The notes: generated by a model from the sequence alone, not told the origin. A stretch of 64,000 nt of DNA from a bacterium (GCA_016124945.1 WGMT01000069.1:62001-126000), one strand, 5' to 3'. Positions 11,520 through 22,471 are shown, numbered from the stretch's first letter. Numbers and translations are program-made.

Positions 11520-12545
11520 CTAGTCCAGCCCCCCGCGCTCGTTGGCGAAGGACATTACCTCGTCGTAGGTGGGCATGAAGTTGGCGCAGCCGTGTTTGGT
11601 GACGACGATGGCACCGCAGGCGTTGCCCAATCGCGCCGCTCTGCGCAGATCCCAGCCGTGGACGTAGCCATAGATGAATCCGGCGCCGAAGGCATCCCCC
11701 GCACCGAGGATGTTGTAGATCTCCACCGGGAAGCCGGGCGCTTCCTCAACGCGACCATCCTGCCAGTGGACCCGCGCCCCCAGCGCGCCCACCTTTTCGA
11801 TCACGGCTTTGGGGCCGAGTGAGAGGATCGTCTTGATGGCCGTGTTGACGTCACCTTCCACTTTGGTGTCGGAGACCTGCGAATGGGTCAGCGACATCTG
11901 CGCCGTGTCCACGAGCATGGCGGCGTTGATCTCGTCCTTGGTGCCGATGACAATGTCCACCAAATGCATGGCCGAGCGGCAGACCACGCCGAACGCTCGT
12001 GGATCGTGCCACTGGTCAGGCCGAAAATCGATATCGAAGACGACGTCGGTGCCTACCTGTTGCGCGATCTCAGCGCCGAACATGGTGGCGCTGCGGCTGG
12101 GTTCCTTGCTCAGGTTTGTCCCCGCGAATTGGAATACCTTGCTGTCGGCAATCGGCGCGGCCAGCACATCGTCGATATTCAGCTCAATGTCCGCACAGTT
12201 GTCGCGGTAGTAGACCAGTGGGAACTTGTTGGGCGGCTCAATGCCGAGGACGACGGCGCTGGTGCGGTGTCCTGGCTTGCGCACGCTGAACTTCGTCTCC
12301 ACGCCTTCCTTCACCAGGAACGCGTGGATAAAGTCGCCCACCGGGTCCACCCCCAACCCAGTGACAATGGCGCTCTTCAGCCCCAAGCGCCGCGCCCCCA
12401 CGCTGATGTTCGTGGGCGAACCGCCGACATAGGCGGCAAAGCTCGTAATCTGCTCAAACGGCGCGCCGACATCGTTGCTGTACAGATCGATGGATGAACG
12501 TCCCATGTGCAAAGAATCATAAGTTCGGGTGGACAAGTCGGTCAT
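11520..12545 (-). CDS. iolC: 5-dehydro-2-deoxygluconokinase (PfkB family)
   Basis: MTDLSTRTYDSLHMGRSSIDLYSNDVGAPFEQITSFAAYVGGSPTNISVG...; NILGAGDAFGAGF. Confidence 0.92.
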   Translation of the reverse strand: MTDLSTRTYDSLHMGRSSIDLYSNDVGAPFEQITSFAAYVGGSPTNISVGARRLGLKSAIVTGLGVDPVGDFIHAFLVKEGVETKFSVRKPGHRTSAVVLGIEPPNKFPLVYYRDNCADIELNIDDVLAAPIADSKVFQFAGTNLSKEPSRSATMFGAEIAQQVGTDVVFDIDFRPDQWHDPRAFGVVCRSAMHLVDIVIGTKDEINAAMLVDTAQMSLTHSQVSDTKVEGDVNTAIKTILSLGPKAVIEKVGALGARVHWQDGRVEEAPGFPVEIYNILGAGDAFGAGFIYGYVHGWDLRRAARLGNACGAIVVTKHGCANFMPTYDEVMSFANERGGLD

Positions 12546-12597
12546 GGTGATCTCCTCTGGTTCAGATGACAAGCGTTATCCGAAGAATAGAGAAGAA

Positions 12598-12818
12598 GTT
12601 TTTCCACAGATTCCACGGATTAAAAGGATTTCCAGAAAGGACTCAAGTCGCAATTCTCGCCAAAATAGCCGAGAGAGCATCCTCTGATGCGGCTTGAATG
12701 TGATCTGGTCGGCTTACGTCGGCATCTGAGGATGCCTACTCAGCGTTCATATTGATGCAAACTCTGGAAATCCTTTTCATCCGTGTAATCTGTGGATAAT
12801 TTCTGTCTTCGTGTTTCT
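12598..12818. repeat. Nested inverted repeats between iolC and iolB
   Basis: CCACAGATTCCACGGATTAAAAGGATTTCCAGA vs TCTGGAAATCCTTTTCATCCGTGTAATCTGTGG; inner GCATCCTCTGATGC / GGCATCTGAGGATGC. Confidence 0.75.
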
Positions 12819-12868
12819 TCGTGTGGCTTCGTGGATCAATTTCTGGCAATTGGGATACTGTGGGTAGC

Positions 12869-13756
12869 TTAGTACAAAGGCAATCGTTCATCCACCCGCG
12901 TATACGTCGTCTTCACCCACGTATACTGCGGATCATCCTGGTTGGCCAGGCTCTGCGCGCTCCCTGCCAGGACGTTCAAATAGTACGTCGTGTACCCTGG
13001 CGCGCTGACCACAGGATGGTAGCCCTCCGGCACGAGGACGGCGCTGTTGTGCGTGGCGCGCATGAGGCCGTCGATGGGCCGACCTGCCTGATGCAGCGGC
13101 GAGTGTTCGTCGGTGTAGACGCGCTGATAGGCGTAGCCTTCGGGCTTGTCGATCTGGTAGAAATAGACCTCTTCCAAATCGGCTTCGATCAGCTTTCCGT
13201 CGGCGTCTTCAATGTGGACATCGTGCTTATGCGGTGGATAGCTGCTCCAGTTGCCACTAGGGGTATAGACTTCCACCAGCACCAACCGGTGGACGGGCGA
13301 TCCCGGTGGCAGCAGATCGTTGATCTGCCGACTCACGTTGTCGCCGCCGCGGATGCCGCTGGGCACATCTTCGGGCTTGATCAACCAGGGATCATGATCC
13401 TCGTCGGTGGGCACCCAGGTGACGGCAAACTCACCCGCTTCCTCCGCTGTAACGGTCAACTGTGTGTGGCGGGGCAGGTAGAGCGCGTGGCCGGCGGCCT
13501 CGAAGACGTGTTTTCGCCCGCCGATGCCCGTCCATGCGCCACGGTTGCTCGTCACCGCGTAGCGGCCGGTGAGGTTGACGAAGGCAAACTCATTTTCACC
13601 GGTGTCAAACGACCAACTTTGCCCCTGTCCTAAGCGGCGGGCTTGGAACGAAATGTAGTCCCACCCGGCGCTCTCCGGCGTAATGGACAGGATCAGATTC
13701 GGGTCCTCGGCGTGGTGTTGGGGGAGGACCAACATCGTTTCGGCTGTATAGCGCAT
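12869..13756 (-). CDS. iolB: 5-deoxy-glucuronate isomerase
   Basis: MRYTAETMLVLPQHHAEDPNLILSITPESAGWDYISFQARRLGQGQSW... Confidence 0.9.
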   Translation of the reverse strand: MRYTAETMLVLPQHHAEDPNLILSITPESAGWDYISFQARRLGQGQSWSFDTGENEFAFVNLTGRYAVTSNRGAWTGIGGRKHVFEAAGHALYLPRHTQLTVTAEEAGEFAVTWVPTDEDHDPWLIKPEDVPSGIRGGDNVSRQINDLLPPGSPVHRLVLVEVYTPSGNWSSYPPHKHDVHIEDADGKLIEADLEEVYFYQIDKPEGYAYQRVYTDEHSPLHQAGRPIDGLMRATHNSAVLVPEGYHPVVSAPGYTTYYLNVLAGSAQSLANQDDPQYTWVKTTYTRVDERLPLY

Positions 13757-13830
13757 TGGTTGCTCCAATCAGTGATGGAGGACGGTGGACGAAAGACTAG
13801 TCTATGATCGTCCTTGACGTTCGTCTATTG

Positions 13831-14325
13831 TCACTCAGTCTGTCTCACAAAGTAGATGTAATCCAGCGGCTCCGTGGGGAAGCCCAACGGGTAGACAATC
13901 GGCGTGATCTGAGATCTGTGTTCGGTGCCGTGGTTGATCAGGTGGTGCAGCAGATCGTTCAGGGAACAATTGTAGGGTGTGCCAAGTGTGTCTCGAAAGT
14001 GAAAGATTTGTGCCAGATCCGATTCGTTCAGCGTTGTCACCCAGGATCGCCATTCGGCACGCAGCGGGTCCCAGCGCTCGCGCAATTCGGCCAGCGATCC
14101 GATCTTGGACGGGTCGACCATGGCGGCGGGCGCACTGCCCAGGATGCGCTGTCGCCAGATCCACTCGGCGCTGTAACAATGGACGGCCACCTTGTGCAGC
14201 GAACCCCAAAAGAACGGCCGTTCCTCGAAATACGCCGCTTCGGGGATCGCTGCCAAACTCGGAAAGACGCGCTGCCACGCCCATTCGTTGTATTCAAAAA
14301 GCCGATAGACCGAGTTTATATGCAT
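13831..14325 (-). CDS. DinB family protein
   Basis: LFEYNEWAWQRVF...DLLHHLINHGTEHRSQI. Confidence 0.8.
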   Translation of the reverse strand: MHINSVYRLFEYNEWAWQRVFPSLAAIPEAAYFEERPFFWGSLHKVAVHCYSAEWIWRQRILGSAPAAMVDPSKIGSLAELRERWDPLRAEWRSWVTTLNESDLAQIFHFRDTLGTPYNCSLNDLLHHLINHGTEHRSQITPIVYPLGFPTEPLDYIYFVRQTE

Positions 14326-14390
14326 ATTTCTGCTCTCCGATAGAACCTACCTTTACCCATCCAAACGACCCAATCGAGCGAAAACCTGCG

Positions 14391-14420
14391 CCACCCACGC
14401 AACACGAATCACGAATCACC
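14391..14420. repeat. Short heptamer array (GTGATTC) overlapping the lacI-family stop codon
   Basis: Minus strand GTGATTC GTGATTC GTGTTGC GTGGGTGG. Confidence 0.6.
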
Positions 14421-15440
14421 TTTCACCGTCGATTCCCGAATCAACAATTCCCCGCGCAATTGCACCTCGTGTGGCGGCGCGGTGACTTTGTCTGTCAGCA
14501 GACCCAGTAGCATCTCTGTTGCGCGCACACCCATTTCATAGCGAGGCTGTGCCAGCGTGGTAAGCGGAGGCGCAACGTGGGGTGTCACCTCCAGGCCGTC
14601 GAAACCGGCTACGGCCACATCATCGGGGACACGTAACCCGCGCCGTCGCAGCCCGCTGAGGACGCCGATGGCCAGCAAATCGTTGTAGCAGAAAACTGCG
14701 TCCGGCAACTGACCCCAACTACGTTCCGCTTTGGCCAGCAGCGCATCCACCGCCTCCATGCCAGTATCGATGGTTGAACCCTGCACATCCACCGTTACCG
14801 GCTGTATGAGGTTGGCCTGTGCCAGTGCATCAAGCCATGCATTACGCCGTTCCCGATCAACGCGGCCGCCAGAGAGATGACCTAGGTAGGCAATACGTTG
14901 ATATCCCTGCGCCAGCAGGTGCGCCATGATCTGCCCAGCGCCGGTATAGTCGTCGTGGGTTACCGAGTAAAGCGTGTCTCCTGTGCTGTGGGTGCTGATC
15001 AGCACAATGGGAATGTCTATCTCGTCGAGGACTTCGGCGTAGCGATCTCCAAACTGTCCGGCTGAGATGATGATACCGTCTACATTGCGTGCTTGGAAGC
15101 TGCGCACCATGCGTACTTCTTGCTCCGGGTTGGCGGTCGTACTGCCAAGGAAGAGGCTATACTCGTGGGCTTGGGCCACATGTTCAACGCCCTTGATGAT
15201 CTCAGCGTGAAAAGGATCGCCGATGTTCGTCACCACCAGGCCGATGCTGCGTGTACGCTGCATCACCAGGCCACGCGCCACGAGATTCGGGGTGTAGCCC
15301 ATCTCTTGTGCAATGGCGACGACACGTGCCCGCGTGTCTTCGCCGATCCGTCCTTCGCCACGCAGCGCCCGGCTTACAGTAGGGTGGCTGACGCCGGCAA
15401 CTGCGGCAATATCCTTAATCGAGACGCGTTTTTTGCTCAA
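14409..15440 (-). CDS. LacI family transcriptional regulator
   Basis: MSKKRVSIKDIAAVAGVSHPTVSRALRGEGRIGEDTRARV... Confidence 0.95.
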   Translation of the reverse strand: MSKKRVSIKDIAAVAGVSHPTVSRALRGEGRIGEDTRARVVAIAQEMGYTPNLVARGLVMQRTRSIGLVVTNIGDPFHAEIIKGVEHVAQAHEYSLFLGSTTANPEQEVRMVRSFQARNVDGIIISAGQFGDRYAEVLDEIDIPIVLISTHSTGDTLYSVTHDDYTGAGQIMAHLLAQGYQRIAYLGHLSGGRVDRERRNAWLDALAQANLIQPVTVDVQGSTIDTGMEAVDALLAKAERSWGQLPDAVFCYNDLLAIGVLSGLRRRGLRVPDDVAVAGFDGLEVTPHVAPPLTTLAQPRYEMGVRATEMLLGLLTDKVTAPPHEVQLRGELLIRESTVKGDS

Positions 15441-15740
15441 AGTTCGTCTCTCATTCGGCTAAAAATTGGGTTTTGGGGCTATGGGTGTTGGGTTCTTTTT
15501 GTGTCTACATAATCGGCATGAGGAAGGGGGGGCATCTGCCGGTACTTGGCTCGCGCATACGTTTGCGCAATTAAGGTGAGTATAGCATCCACACCTTTTG
15601 GTGTCAACCGCGTTCTATAGTTTGCATTTCTTATCAATTCGAGGATATGATCAACTCTCGATTTGTTTTTTGTATCATGGGCTGAGAGTGCGACTTGGCT
15701 TGTGTTGCCAAGTTTGGCGTTTCGCCAAGGAGTACTTTCA

Positions 15741-17099
15741 GTGAGTTTTGAACAATTTTCTTTTGACGCGCGCATCGCGTCCGGTATTCGCTCCGCAGGA
15801 TACACCGCACCTACCCCCATCCAACTAGACGCAATCCCCTACGTATTGGCTGGGCGTGATCTACTGGGCCTTGCCCAAACCGGCACCGGCAAGACGGCTG
15901 CCTTCGTCCTTCCCATCCTGCAAAATCTGCTCAATGGATCGTCGCGCCAGCCGCGTGTACTCATCCTTGCCCCGACGCGGGAACTGGCAGAACAGATCAA
16001 CACCACCATTCAAGATCTGGGCAAGCAGACCCGCATCCGCAGCATGACCATCTACGGCGGCGTGGGCAAAAGCCCACAGATCGCCGGCCTGCGCCGCGGA
16101 ACCGATATTGTTGTGGCCTGCCCTGGTCGCTTACTAGATCTCATGGGCGATCGTGCGGTGGATCTGTCACGTATCGAGGTGTTAGTGTTAGACGAAGCGG
16201 ATCGCATGTGCGACATGGGCTTTCTGCCCGATGTGCGCCGCATCCTTTCGCAGTTGCCCACACAGCGCCAGACGCTCTTCTTCTCTGCCACCATGCCCGA
16301 AGACATCCGCAAACTCGCCGGTGAAATCCTCAAGAAGCCGGCTTCAGTACAGATTGGCTTGATCGCACCTGCCAAGACGGTGTCACATGCGCTCTATCCG
16401 GTGGCGTCGGGCCTGAAGAAACGCCTGCTGCTGGCAACGCTGGCACAGACGGCGACGGGACGCGTGCTTGTCTTTACACGGACCAAGCACCGTGCTCGTT
16501 CCCTGGCCGAGGATCTTATCCGCGAGGGCTATCGTGCTGTCGCCCTACAAGGAAACATGGCCCAGAATCGTCGCCAGCAGGCCATCGATGGCTTCCGCTC
16601 CGGCCAATATGACATCCTCGTGGCCACCGACATCGCCTCGCGTGGCATCGATGTCACCGAAGTCTCTCACGTCATCAACTACGATATCCCCGACACGGTG
16701 GACGCTTACACCCATCGTATCGGGCGCACCGGCCGCGCCGAGCAAGAAGGCGACGCTTTCACATTCGTTTCACCGGAAGACGAGCCGATGGTGCGCGACA
16801 TTGAGCGCGTGCTGGGCATGGTGCTGGAGCGCCGCTATTTGGAGAATTTCAACTACGGCGCGCCGATTCCCGCCGCTAGCGAAGAGCGCCGCCCGCCCCG
16901 TCCTGGTCGAGGACAGCCCAGCCGTCGGCCCGCTCAGTCTTCTAACGCCCCTCGCAAGAGCAGTACTGCCAAACCCGTACCCGCACATAACGGCAGCAAA
17001 CAGGCCGAAACCAGCAACGCCACCGTGAGCGACAGCAGCACCGACGACAAAGTGCGTCGTCGCCGTTTCCGCCGCCGCAACCCGCGTAGTCAGGCGTAG
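15741..17099 (+). CDS. DEAD/DEAH box RNA helicase
   Basis: Q-motif, AQTGTGKTAAF, DEAD, SAT, HRIGRTGR; GTG start with AGGAG upstream. Confidence 0.93.
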   Translation: MSFEQFSFDARIASGIRSAGYTAPTPIQLDAIPYVLAGRDLLGLAQTGTGKTAAFVLPILQNLLNGSSRQPRVLILAPTRELAEQINTTIQDLGKQTRIRSMTIYGGVGKSPQIAGLRRGTDIVVACPGRLLDLMGDRAVDLSRIEVLVLDEADRMCDMGFLPDVRRILSQLPTQRQTLFFSATMPEDIRKLAGEILKKPASVQIGLIAPAKTVSHALYPVASGLKKRLLLATLAQTATGRVLVFTRTKHRARSLAEDLIREGYRAVALQGNMAQNRRQQAIDGFRSGQYDILVATDIASRGIDVTEVSHVINYDIPDTVDAYTHRIGRTGRAEQEGDAFTFVSPEDEPMVRDIERVLGMVLERRYLENFNYGAPIPAASEERRPPRPGRGQPSRRPAQSSNAPRKSSTAKPVPAHNGSKQAETSNATVSDSSTDDKVRRRRFRRRNPRSQA

Positions 17100-17168
17100 G
17101 TAGACGACGGACGACAGACGACATGCACGGTCGCATCCTGGGCCGGTCGTCCGCCGTCTGTCGTCCTC
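17097..17168. repeat. Inverted heptamer arrays between convergent genes
   Basis: TAGACGACGGACGACAGACGAC ... GGTCGTCCGCCGTCTGTCGTCC. Confidence 0.75.
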
Positions 17169-17172
17169 CTCC

Positions 17173-17619
17173 TCACCAATCCACTCCCTTGCGCCGACCT
17201 TTACGTTCGCTCTGTTCTTTCTTCCTCTGCAAGCGCTTTTCCTGCGCCGACTTTGACGGACGTGTGGCGCGGCGCGGGGGACGGGTGACCAGCGCGCTGC
17301 GTAATAATTGCTGCAACCGGCTCAGCGCCGCCTCGCGATTCTGCTCCTGGCTCCGATACTCCTGCGCTTTGATGATGACTTCACCACTGGCCGTCATTCG
17401 GTGATCTTTGTACTCAAGCAAACGTTCTTTGTAGAAATCAGGCAACGACGACGCCGGAATGTCGAAGCGTAACTGGATCGCGGTAGACGATTTGTTGACG
17501 TTCTGCCCGCCTGCACCTTGCGCGCGTACAGCCGTCAGCTCGATTTCGCTAAGCGGAATTGCCACCCGATCTGTAATTTGAAGTAAGTTTTCCTGATCCA
17601 CAACGAGACTTTCCTTCAT
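17173..17619 (-). CDS. arfB: Alternative ribosome-rescue factor ArfB (YaeJ-like)
   Basis: VRAQGAGGQNVNKSSTAIQLRFDI... GGQ domain with basic C-terminal tail. Confidence 0.88.
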   Translation of the reverse strand: MKESLVVDQENLLQITDRVAIPLSEIELTAVRAQGAGGQNVNKSSTAIQLRFDIPASSLPDFYKERLLEYKDHRMTASGEVIIKAQEYRSQEQNREAALSRLQQLLRSALVTRPPRRATRPSKSAQEKRLQRKKEQSERKGRRKGVDW

Positions 17620-17623
17620 GACA

Positions 17624-20455
17624 CTACGGCAGCCGACGCCCCGGCACTTCGATGGGTGGCGCAGACGGTGGCATGGCTACTTCGGCGGCGACTTCTCCGC
17701 GGATGCCGGCGGGTATGATGAGCTTTTCCACTTCCATGAAGGGCAAAGGATCGGAATAGCCGCCCCAGCCGTCGCCGCGGAAATGGGGCGTGATGCGGAT
17801 GCTGAAGTGCAGATGCGGCCCCGTACTGGTGCCCGAATTGCCCGACTCGCCCAACACGTCCCCACGGCGGACGGTTTCGCCCTCGCGCACGGTGACACGG
17901 TGCATGTGCGCGTAGACCGACTGTCCCCAGCGGTGATCGACCATCACCCAATTGCCGAATCCACTTGGCGACGCCCCCACTGTGAGGACACGTCCTTCGT
18001 CGCTGCTCACGAGCGGCGTGCCGACGGGCAGGGCAAAGTCGATGCCGTTGTGTCCGCGCAACGGCACGCCGTCGTACAAAAACTGTTTGTAAAAATCGAC
18101 GTTGTCGCCCCAAAGCTGAGACACACGATGTGTGCCCCGGTATGGGATTGCTAGTTGAATCGCATTGCGGAAGATCGCCGGGGCCAGCAGCCGCGTGCCG
18201 GTAGGCGACACTTCGGCCATCCACCCCACCAACGGGCTACTGCTGTCGCCTCCTTGCACCTGCCACCAGAAGAGACCGTCTGCCTGGCGTGGGCCATCCT
18301 TCAAGCGCAGGAGTGCCTTGCTCGGCACCACGGCTACCACATCGTCTATTGGCTTGTTGCGGAAACCGGGCGTGCGGCGGATATTGACATCGCTCAGCGA
18401 TATGTTGCAGACGCCGTCACCGACGCGGTAGGTGTCGAAGACAGGCGGCTCTACCGGCGCGGGTGGCGGCGGCGCTTTTTCCAGCAGTAGTTCCTCGCCG
18501 TTGCTTGTGGCTTCAGCGGTCCAACCGCGCAGGCGCCGGCCTTCGTGTGTGAAATCGACCTGCCACCACGTCAATTCGTCCGCTGTTCGCGGGCCGGAAA
18601 TGATGGTCACCGCGCCGCCGTAGGGGATCTCTGCCAGAATATCGTCGGTGGTCTTGCCCACGTAGCCGGGGGTGCGCCGCAAATTGACGTAGCTGCCGGT
18701 GTAGACAAGCTGATTCGGGCGAAACTTGCCTGTTGGCGTTGGTGTGGGTGGTTCGACGGGCGCAGGCGGGGTGACGGGCGTAGGCGATGCGTCGACTTTC
18801 GTCACCAGTGGTGCGCCGCTGCCTGATGTCTGCGCCAACCAGCCGGTGACTTCTTGCCCGGCGAAGCGGGTTTGCACCTGCCACCAGGTCAACCCGTCTA
18901 CGGCGCTCGGACCGGTCAACACGGTAGCGCGTACATCCAATGGCAGATCGGCGAGCACGTCTTCGGCGGGTTTGCTCTGGAAGCCGGGTGTCTTGCGCAG
19001 GCGTACCGTGGTGAGTGTCGAGATGATGTCCTGTGCTTTGAAATCGCCCACCTGGATCCCCTCGCGGCTGAGCAGCGGCTGATCGTCGGCCAGCGACTGC
19101 GCCGACCATCCCTGCACTGTGCGCCCGTCGTGTTGCGCCGTCAGCAACCACCAGACGAGGTTGTCGCCCAGGCGAGGACCGTCTACAACGCGTACGTTGC
19201 TGTTGAAGGGCAGGCTGGCGACAATGTCCTCCGCTGTTTTGCCGGTGACACCAGGCGTTTGGCGCAGGTTCACTACCGCTACGGTGAAAATTCGTTCGCC
19301 CCGCGTGAAATCGGCGGCCACCAGCGGCTTTGGCGGTATACCCACCACAGGCGGGGGTGGGCTCGCCACCGGCGTTGGCATTGCCTTCCATCGATAATCA
19401 TTGCGCAGCGCTTCGCGGAAGTCGTTGATTACGCCGTTGACCCCCTGGATCACCCACTTGTCCGCCGGCTTCCAACGGTAGAGGATCGCCGCCCGAATCT
19501 GTTGATATCCTGGCTGCTGATTCCACCAGTCGATTTCGGCGTAGGCGAGCTTCACCCAGCCGCGGTTGGCGTCTTCCCAGCGTTCGTCCTGATCCGTTTC
19601 TGTAAGGTAGACGGGCAGGTGACGCATGTTGGCCGGGATGCCGTGCATAAAGTCGCGATAGGTGAAGAAGTTGTAGTAGCGGTGGCCGAACGGGTGATCC
19701 ATGCGGCTTTCGTCGTGGATCAGATTTGGATCGACGCCGTGGGTGTAGGTGTGAATCGTAATGCCGTCACAGCCGTTGGGCCCCAGGTGATTGAGGAGAT
19801 CGGTGAGATACTGCACCCAGTCTCCTGTGGGGTTCTCTGGGTACTTTGTGTCAATGTTCCACGGGGCCACCGAGCCGATCAGCACTTGATCGTCCCCATG
19901 ACCGGTGACGGCGCGGATGGCGTTGCGGCAGAGTGTATAGCAGCGCGCATACATCTCGGGTGTAATTGGCTCGCCACGGTCAACATCGCGCGATTCGGGC
20001 AGTGCGGGGTGTAGCGCGTTGAAGCGTTGATGCAGTTCGCGTAGTTGACCGTAGATCACCTCAGGATCGGCGTCAATGTCACGTGTCCCTGGGATTTCGC
20101 GACGGATGGAATAAGCGCCCGGCCATTCCACCTGGTAGTTCATCTCATTGCCGATGATCCAGATCGCCGCGCCCTGGCTACCGCGCACGAAATTGGCGCA
20201 GCGTCGCGCAAAGTTCTCGTATTCGCGCGGAAAGGGGATCGTCCCCCCTGGGTTGTATCCGTTGTTCAGGCGCACAATCACGCCGAAACCGGCGTCGCTC
20301 CAGCGTCGGTAGTCCACACCGCGTGGATCGTTGGGATCGCTGCCGATGGCCTCTGTAAAGAGGACCCAACCTTTGCGTCCCTCGTCGGCCATGATTTGTT
20401 CGCCGCCGGGATCGTGTAAGCCGAAGATGAAGGGTGACTCATGCAAGTTGGCCAT
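17624..20455 (-). CDS. Multidomain protein: glycoside-hydrolase-like N-terminus, four SH3b-like repeats, C-terminal M23 peptidase
   Basis: Four copies of V(N/R)(L/I)R(Q/K/R)TPG...K...D..; C-terminal HNGIDFALPVGTPL...GNSGTSTGPHLHF. Confidence 0.85.
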   Translation of the reverse strand: MANLHESPFIFGLHDPGGEQIMADEGRKGWVLFTEAIGSDPNDPRGVDYRRWSDAGFGVIVRLNNGYNPGGTIPFPREYENFARRCANFVRGSQGAAIWIIGNEMNYQVEWPGAYSIRREIPGTRDIDADPEVIYGQLRELHQRFNALHPALPESRDVDRGEPITPEMYARCYTLCRNAIRAVTGHGDDQVLIGSVAPWNIDTKYPENPTGDWVQYLTDLLNHLGPNGCDGITIHTYTHGVDPNLIHDESRMDHPFGHRYYNFFTYRDFMHGIPANMRHLPVYLTETDQDERWEDANRGWVKLAYAEIDWWNQQPGYQQIRAAILYRWKPADKWVIQGVNGVINDFREALRNDYRWKAMPTPVASPPPPVVGIPPKPLVAADFTRGERIFTVAVVNLRQTPGVTGKTAEDIVASLPFNSNVRVVDGPRLGDNLVWWLLTAQHDGRTVQGWSAQSLADDQPLLSREGIQVGDFKAQDIISTLTTVRLRKTPGFQSKPAEDVLADLPLDVRATVLTGPSAVDGLTWWQVQTRFAGQEVTGWLAQTSGSGAPLVTKVDASPTPVTPPAPVEPPTPTPTGKFRPNQLVYTGSYVNLRRTPGYVGKTTDDILAEIPYGGAVTIISGPRTADELTWWQVDFTHEGRRLRGWTAEATSNGEELLLEKAPPPPAPVEPPVFDTYRVGDGVCNISLSDVNIRRTPGFRNKPIDDVVAVVPSKALLRLKDGPRQADGLFWWQVQGGDSSSPLVGWMAEVSPTGTRLLAPAIFRNAIQLAIPYRGTHRVSQLWGDNVDFYKQFLYDGVPLRGHNGIDFALPVGTPLVSSDEGRVLTVGASPSGFGNWVMVDHRWGQSVYAHMHRVTVREGETVRRGDVLGESGNSGTSTGPHLHFSIRITPHFRGDGWGGYSDPLPFMEVEKLIIPAGIRGEVAAEVAMPPSAPPIEVPGRRLP

Positions 20456-20662
20456 CCGTCCTCCTGTGGGTGGTGACATTTACTGCGTTTACTGCCCAGT
20501 GCATGGCATTATACAGCACAAAAGACTGCGCATCTAACCGATGAAATGTAGGCTGGATCGGGTTTAGAATTGCATGGTCAGACGGCCACATCTATAATGA
20601 TCAAATGTGTGCCTTCGGCACAAACCAAAACTTTCCAGTCACCCGTTGTTAAGGATGCCCTC

Positions 20663-22471
20663 ATGCTGAAGACCCATACCTGCGGCGAATTACGTGTAGA
20701 GGATAGCGGCAAAGAAGTGGTTCTGGCCGGCTGGCTCAACCGCCGCCGTGATCACGGTGGCCTGATCTTCCTTGATTTGCGCGACCGATTCGGCCTTACC
20801 CAGGTCACCATCAATTCCGACGAACAACCTGCGGCCCATGCCGCTGCTTCTGATGCCCGCAGTGAGTACGTTCTTCAAGTGAAGGGGATTGTACACCAGC
20901 GCCCTGAAGGGTTCGAAAACCCCGATCTGGCCACCGGTCAGATTGAAGTGCTGGCCACCGAAGTCACCATCCTTACCGAGTCGCGCACACCGCCCTTCTA
21001 CCTCAGCGGCGCCAAGACCGACGACGTAGACGAAGCGTTGCGCCTGAAATACCGCTACCTCGATCTGCGCCGTCCGAGGTTGACGCAGAACATCATCCTG
21101 CGCCACGATGTCGTCCGCTATATTCGTGAATATCTCTATGATCGCCACTTTTTAGAGATCGAAACGCCTATCCTGCTCAAGAGTACACCCGAAGGGGCTC
21201 GCGACTTTGTCGTTCCCAGTCGCTTGCATGCTGGGGAGTTCTACGCCCTGCCTCAAAGCCCGCAGCAGATGAAACAACTGCTTATGGTGGCCGGCATGGA
21301 GCGCTACTTCCAGATCGCCCGCTGCTTCCGCGATGAAGATCTGCGCGCCGACCGCCAGCCCGAATTTACACAGCTTGACCTCGAAATGAGCTTTGTCGAC
21401 GTTGACGACATCCGCAACCTCATTGAAGGGCTCATGATCGACCTCTCGGGCAAAGTCAGCCAGAAGCAGATCGTGCAGATCCCCTTCCCTGTGATCAGCT
21501 ACGATGAGGCCGTGGACAAGTACGGTGTTGACCGCCCTGACATTCGTTTTGGTTGTCGCCTCTTTAACATTACCGATGTGGTAGCCGGTAGCGGGTTCGC
21601 CGTCTTCAGCAATACCGCCGCCTCCGGTGGGCAGGTGAAGGGTGTGATCTATCCCGGCGGCGCGGAAATGTCGCGCCGAGAGATCGACGAACTCACCGAC
21701 TTTGTCAAGCAATATGGCGCCAAAGGGCTGGCCTGGATAGGCGTCACCGGCACACCGGACGCCGATGGGCACCTCCCCGCGGACGGGCTACGCAGCCAGA
21801 TCACCAAGTTCCTTACGCCTGAGGAGATCGATGCCATCGTTGCGCGTAGCGAGGCGAAACAGGGCGATCTCATCCTCCTCGTGGCCGACAAGCCATCGGT
21901 GGTAGCCCAGAGCCTGGCCAATCTACGCCTGGAGATCGGCAAACGTGCCAATCTCATTGATCCCAACATTCTGGCCTTCTGCTGGGTGCTCGACTTCCCG
22001 CTGGTGGAGTACAACGAAGACGAGAAACGCTGGGAAGCCGTACACCATCCTTTTACCAGCGCTAAAGACGAAGATTGGCACAAACTCGAAAGCGATCCCG
22101 GCTCAGTGAAGGCCAAAGCCTACGATATCGTCCTCAACGGTTGGGAAATCGGCGGCGGCAGTATCCGAATCCACCGTAGCGACAATCAGGCCCGCCTCTT
22201 CAAGCGCATCGGCCTGGCCGAAAGTGAGATCGAAGCACGTTTTGGCCATATCATCGAAGCCTTCCAGTATGGTGCGCCGCCGCATGGTGGCATTGCCCTG
22301 GGTATTGAACGCGTTGTGGCGCTCTACGCCGATGCAACGAGCATCCGCGATGTGATGGCCTTCCCCAAGACCGCCGCCGGCACCGATCTTATGCTTGATG
22401 CGCCCAGCCCCATCGACGAACGCCAACTTGTAGAGCTTCACATCCGAGTGCGCGACGAAGACAAGAAATAG
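20663..22471 (+). CDS. aspS: Aspartyl-tRNA synthetase
   Basis: [48 protein letters not shown]...; class II motifs; start trimmed from the ORF track. Confidence 0.95.
   Translation: MLKTHTCGELRVEDSGKEVVLAGWLNRRRDHGGLIFLDLRDRFGLTQVTINSDEQPAAHAAASDARSEYVLQVKGIVHQRPEGFENPDLATGQIEVLATEVTILTESRTPPFYLSGAKTDDVDEALRLKYRYLDLRRPRLTQNIILRHDVVRYIREYLYDRHFLEIETPILLKSTPEGARDFVVPSRLHAGEFYALPQSPQQMKQLLMVAGMERYFQIARCFRDEDLRADRQPEFTQLDLEMSFVDVDDIRNLIEGLMIDLSGKVSQKQIVQIPFPVISYDEAVDKYGVDRPDIRFGCRLFNITDVVAGSGFAVFSNTAASGGQVKGVIYPGGAEMSRREIDELTDFVKQYGAKGLAWIGVTGTPDADGHLPADGLRSQITKFLTPEEIDAIVARSEAKQGDLILLVADKPSVVAQSLANLRLEIGKRANLIDPNILAFCWVLDFPLVEYNEDEKRWEAVHHPFTSAKDEDWHKLESDPGSVKAKAYDIVLNGWEIGGGSIRIHRSDNQARLFKRIGLAESEIEARFGHIIEAFQYGAPPHGGIALGIERVVALYADATSIRDVMAFPKTAAGTDLMLDAPSPIDERQLVELHIRVRDEDKK

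Noticed and set aside
17616-18224. 202-aa minus-strand ORF
   Set aside because: Alternative frame of the large SH3b-M23 protein.
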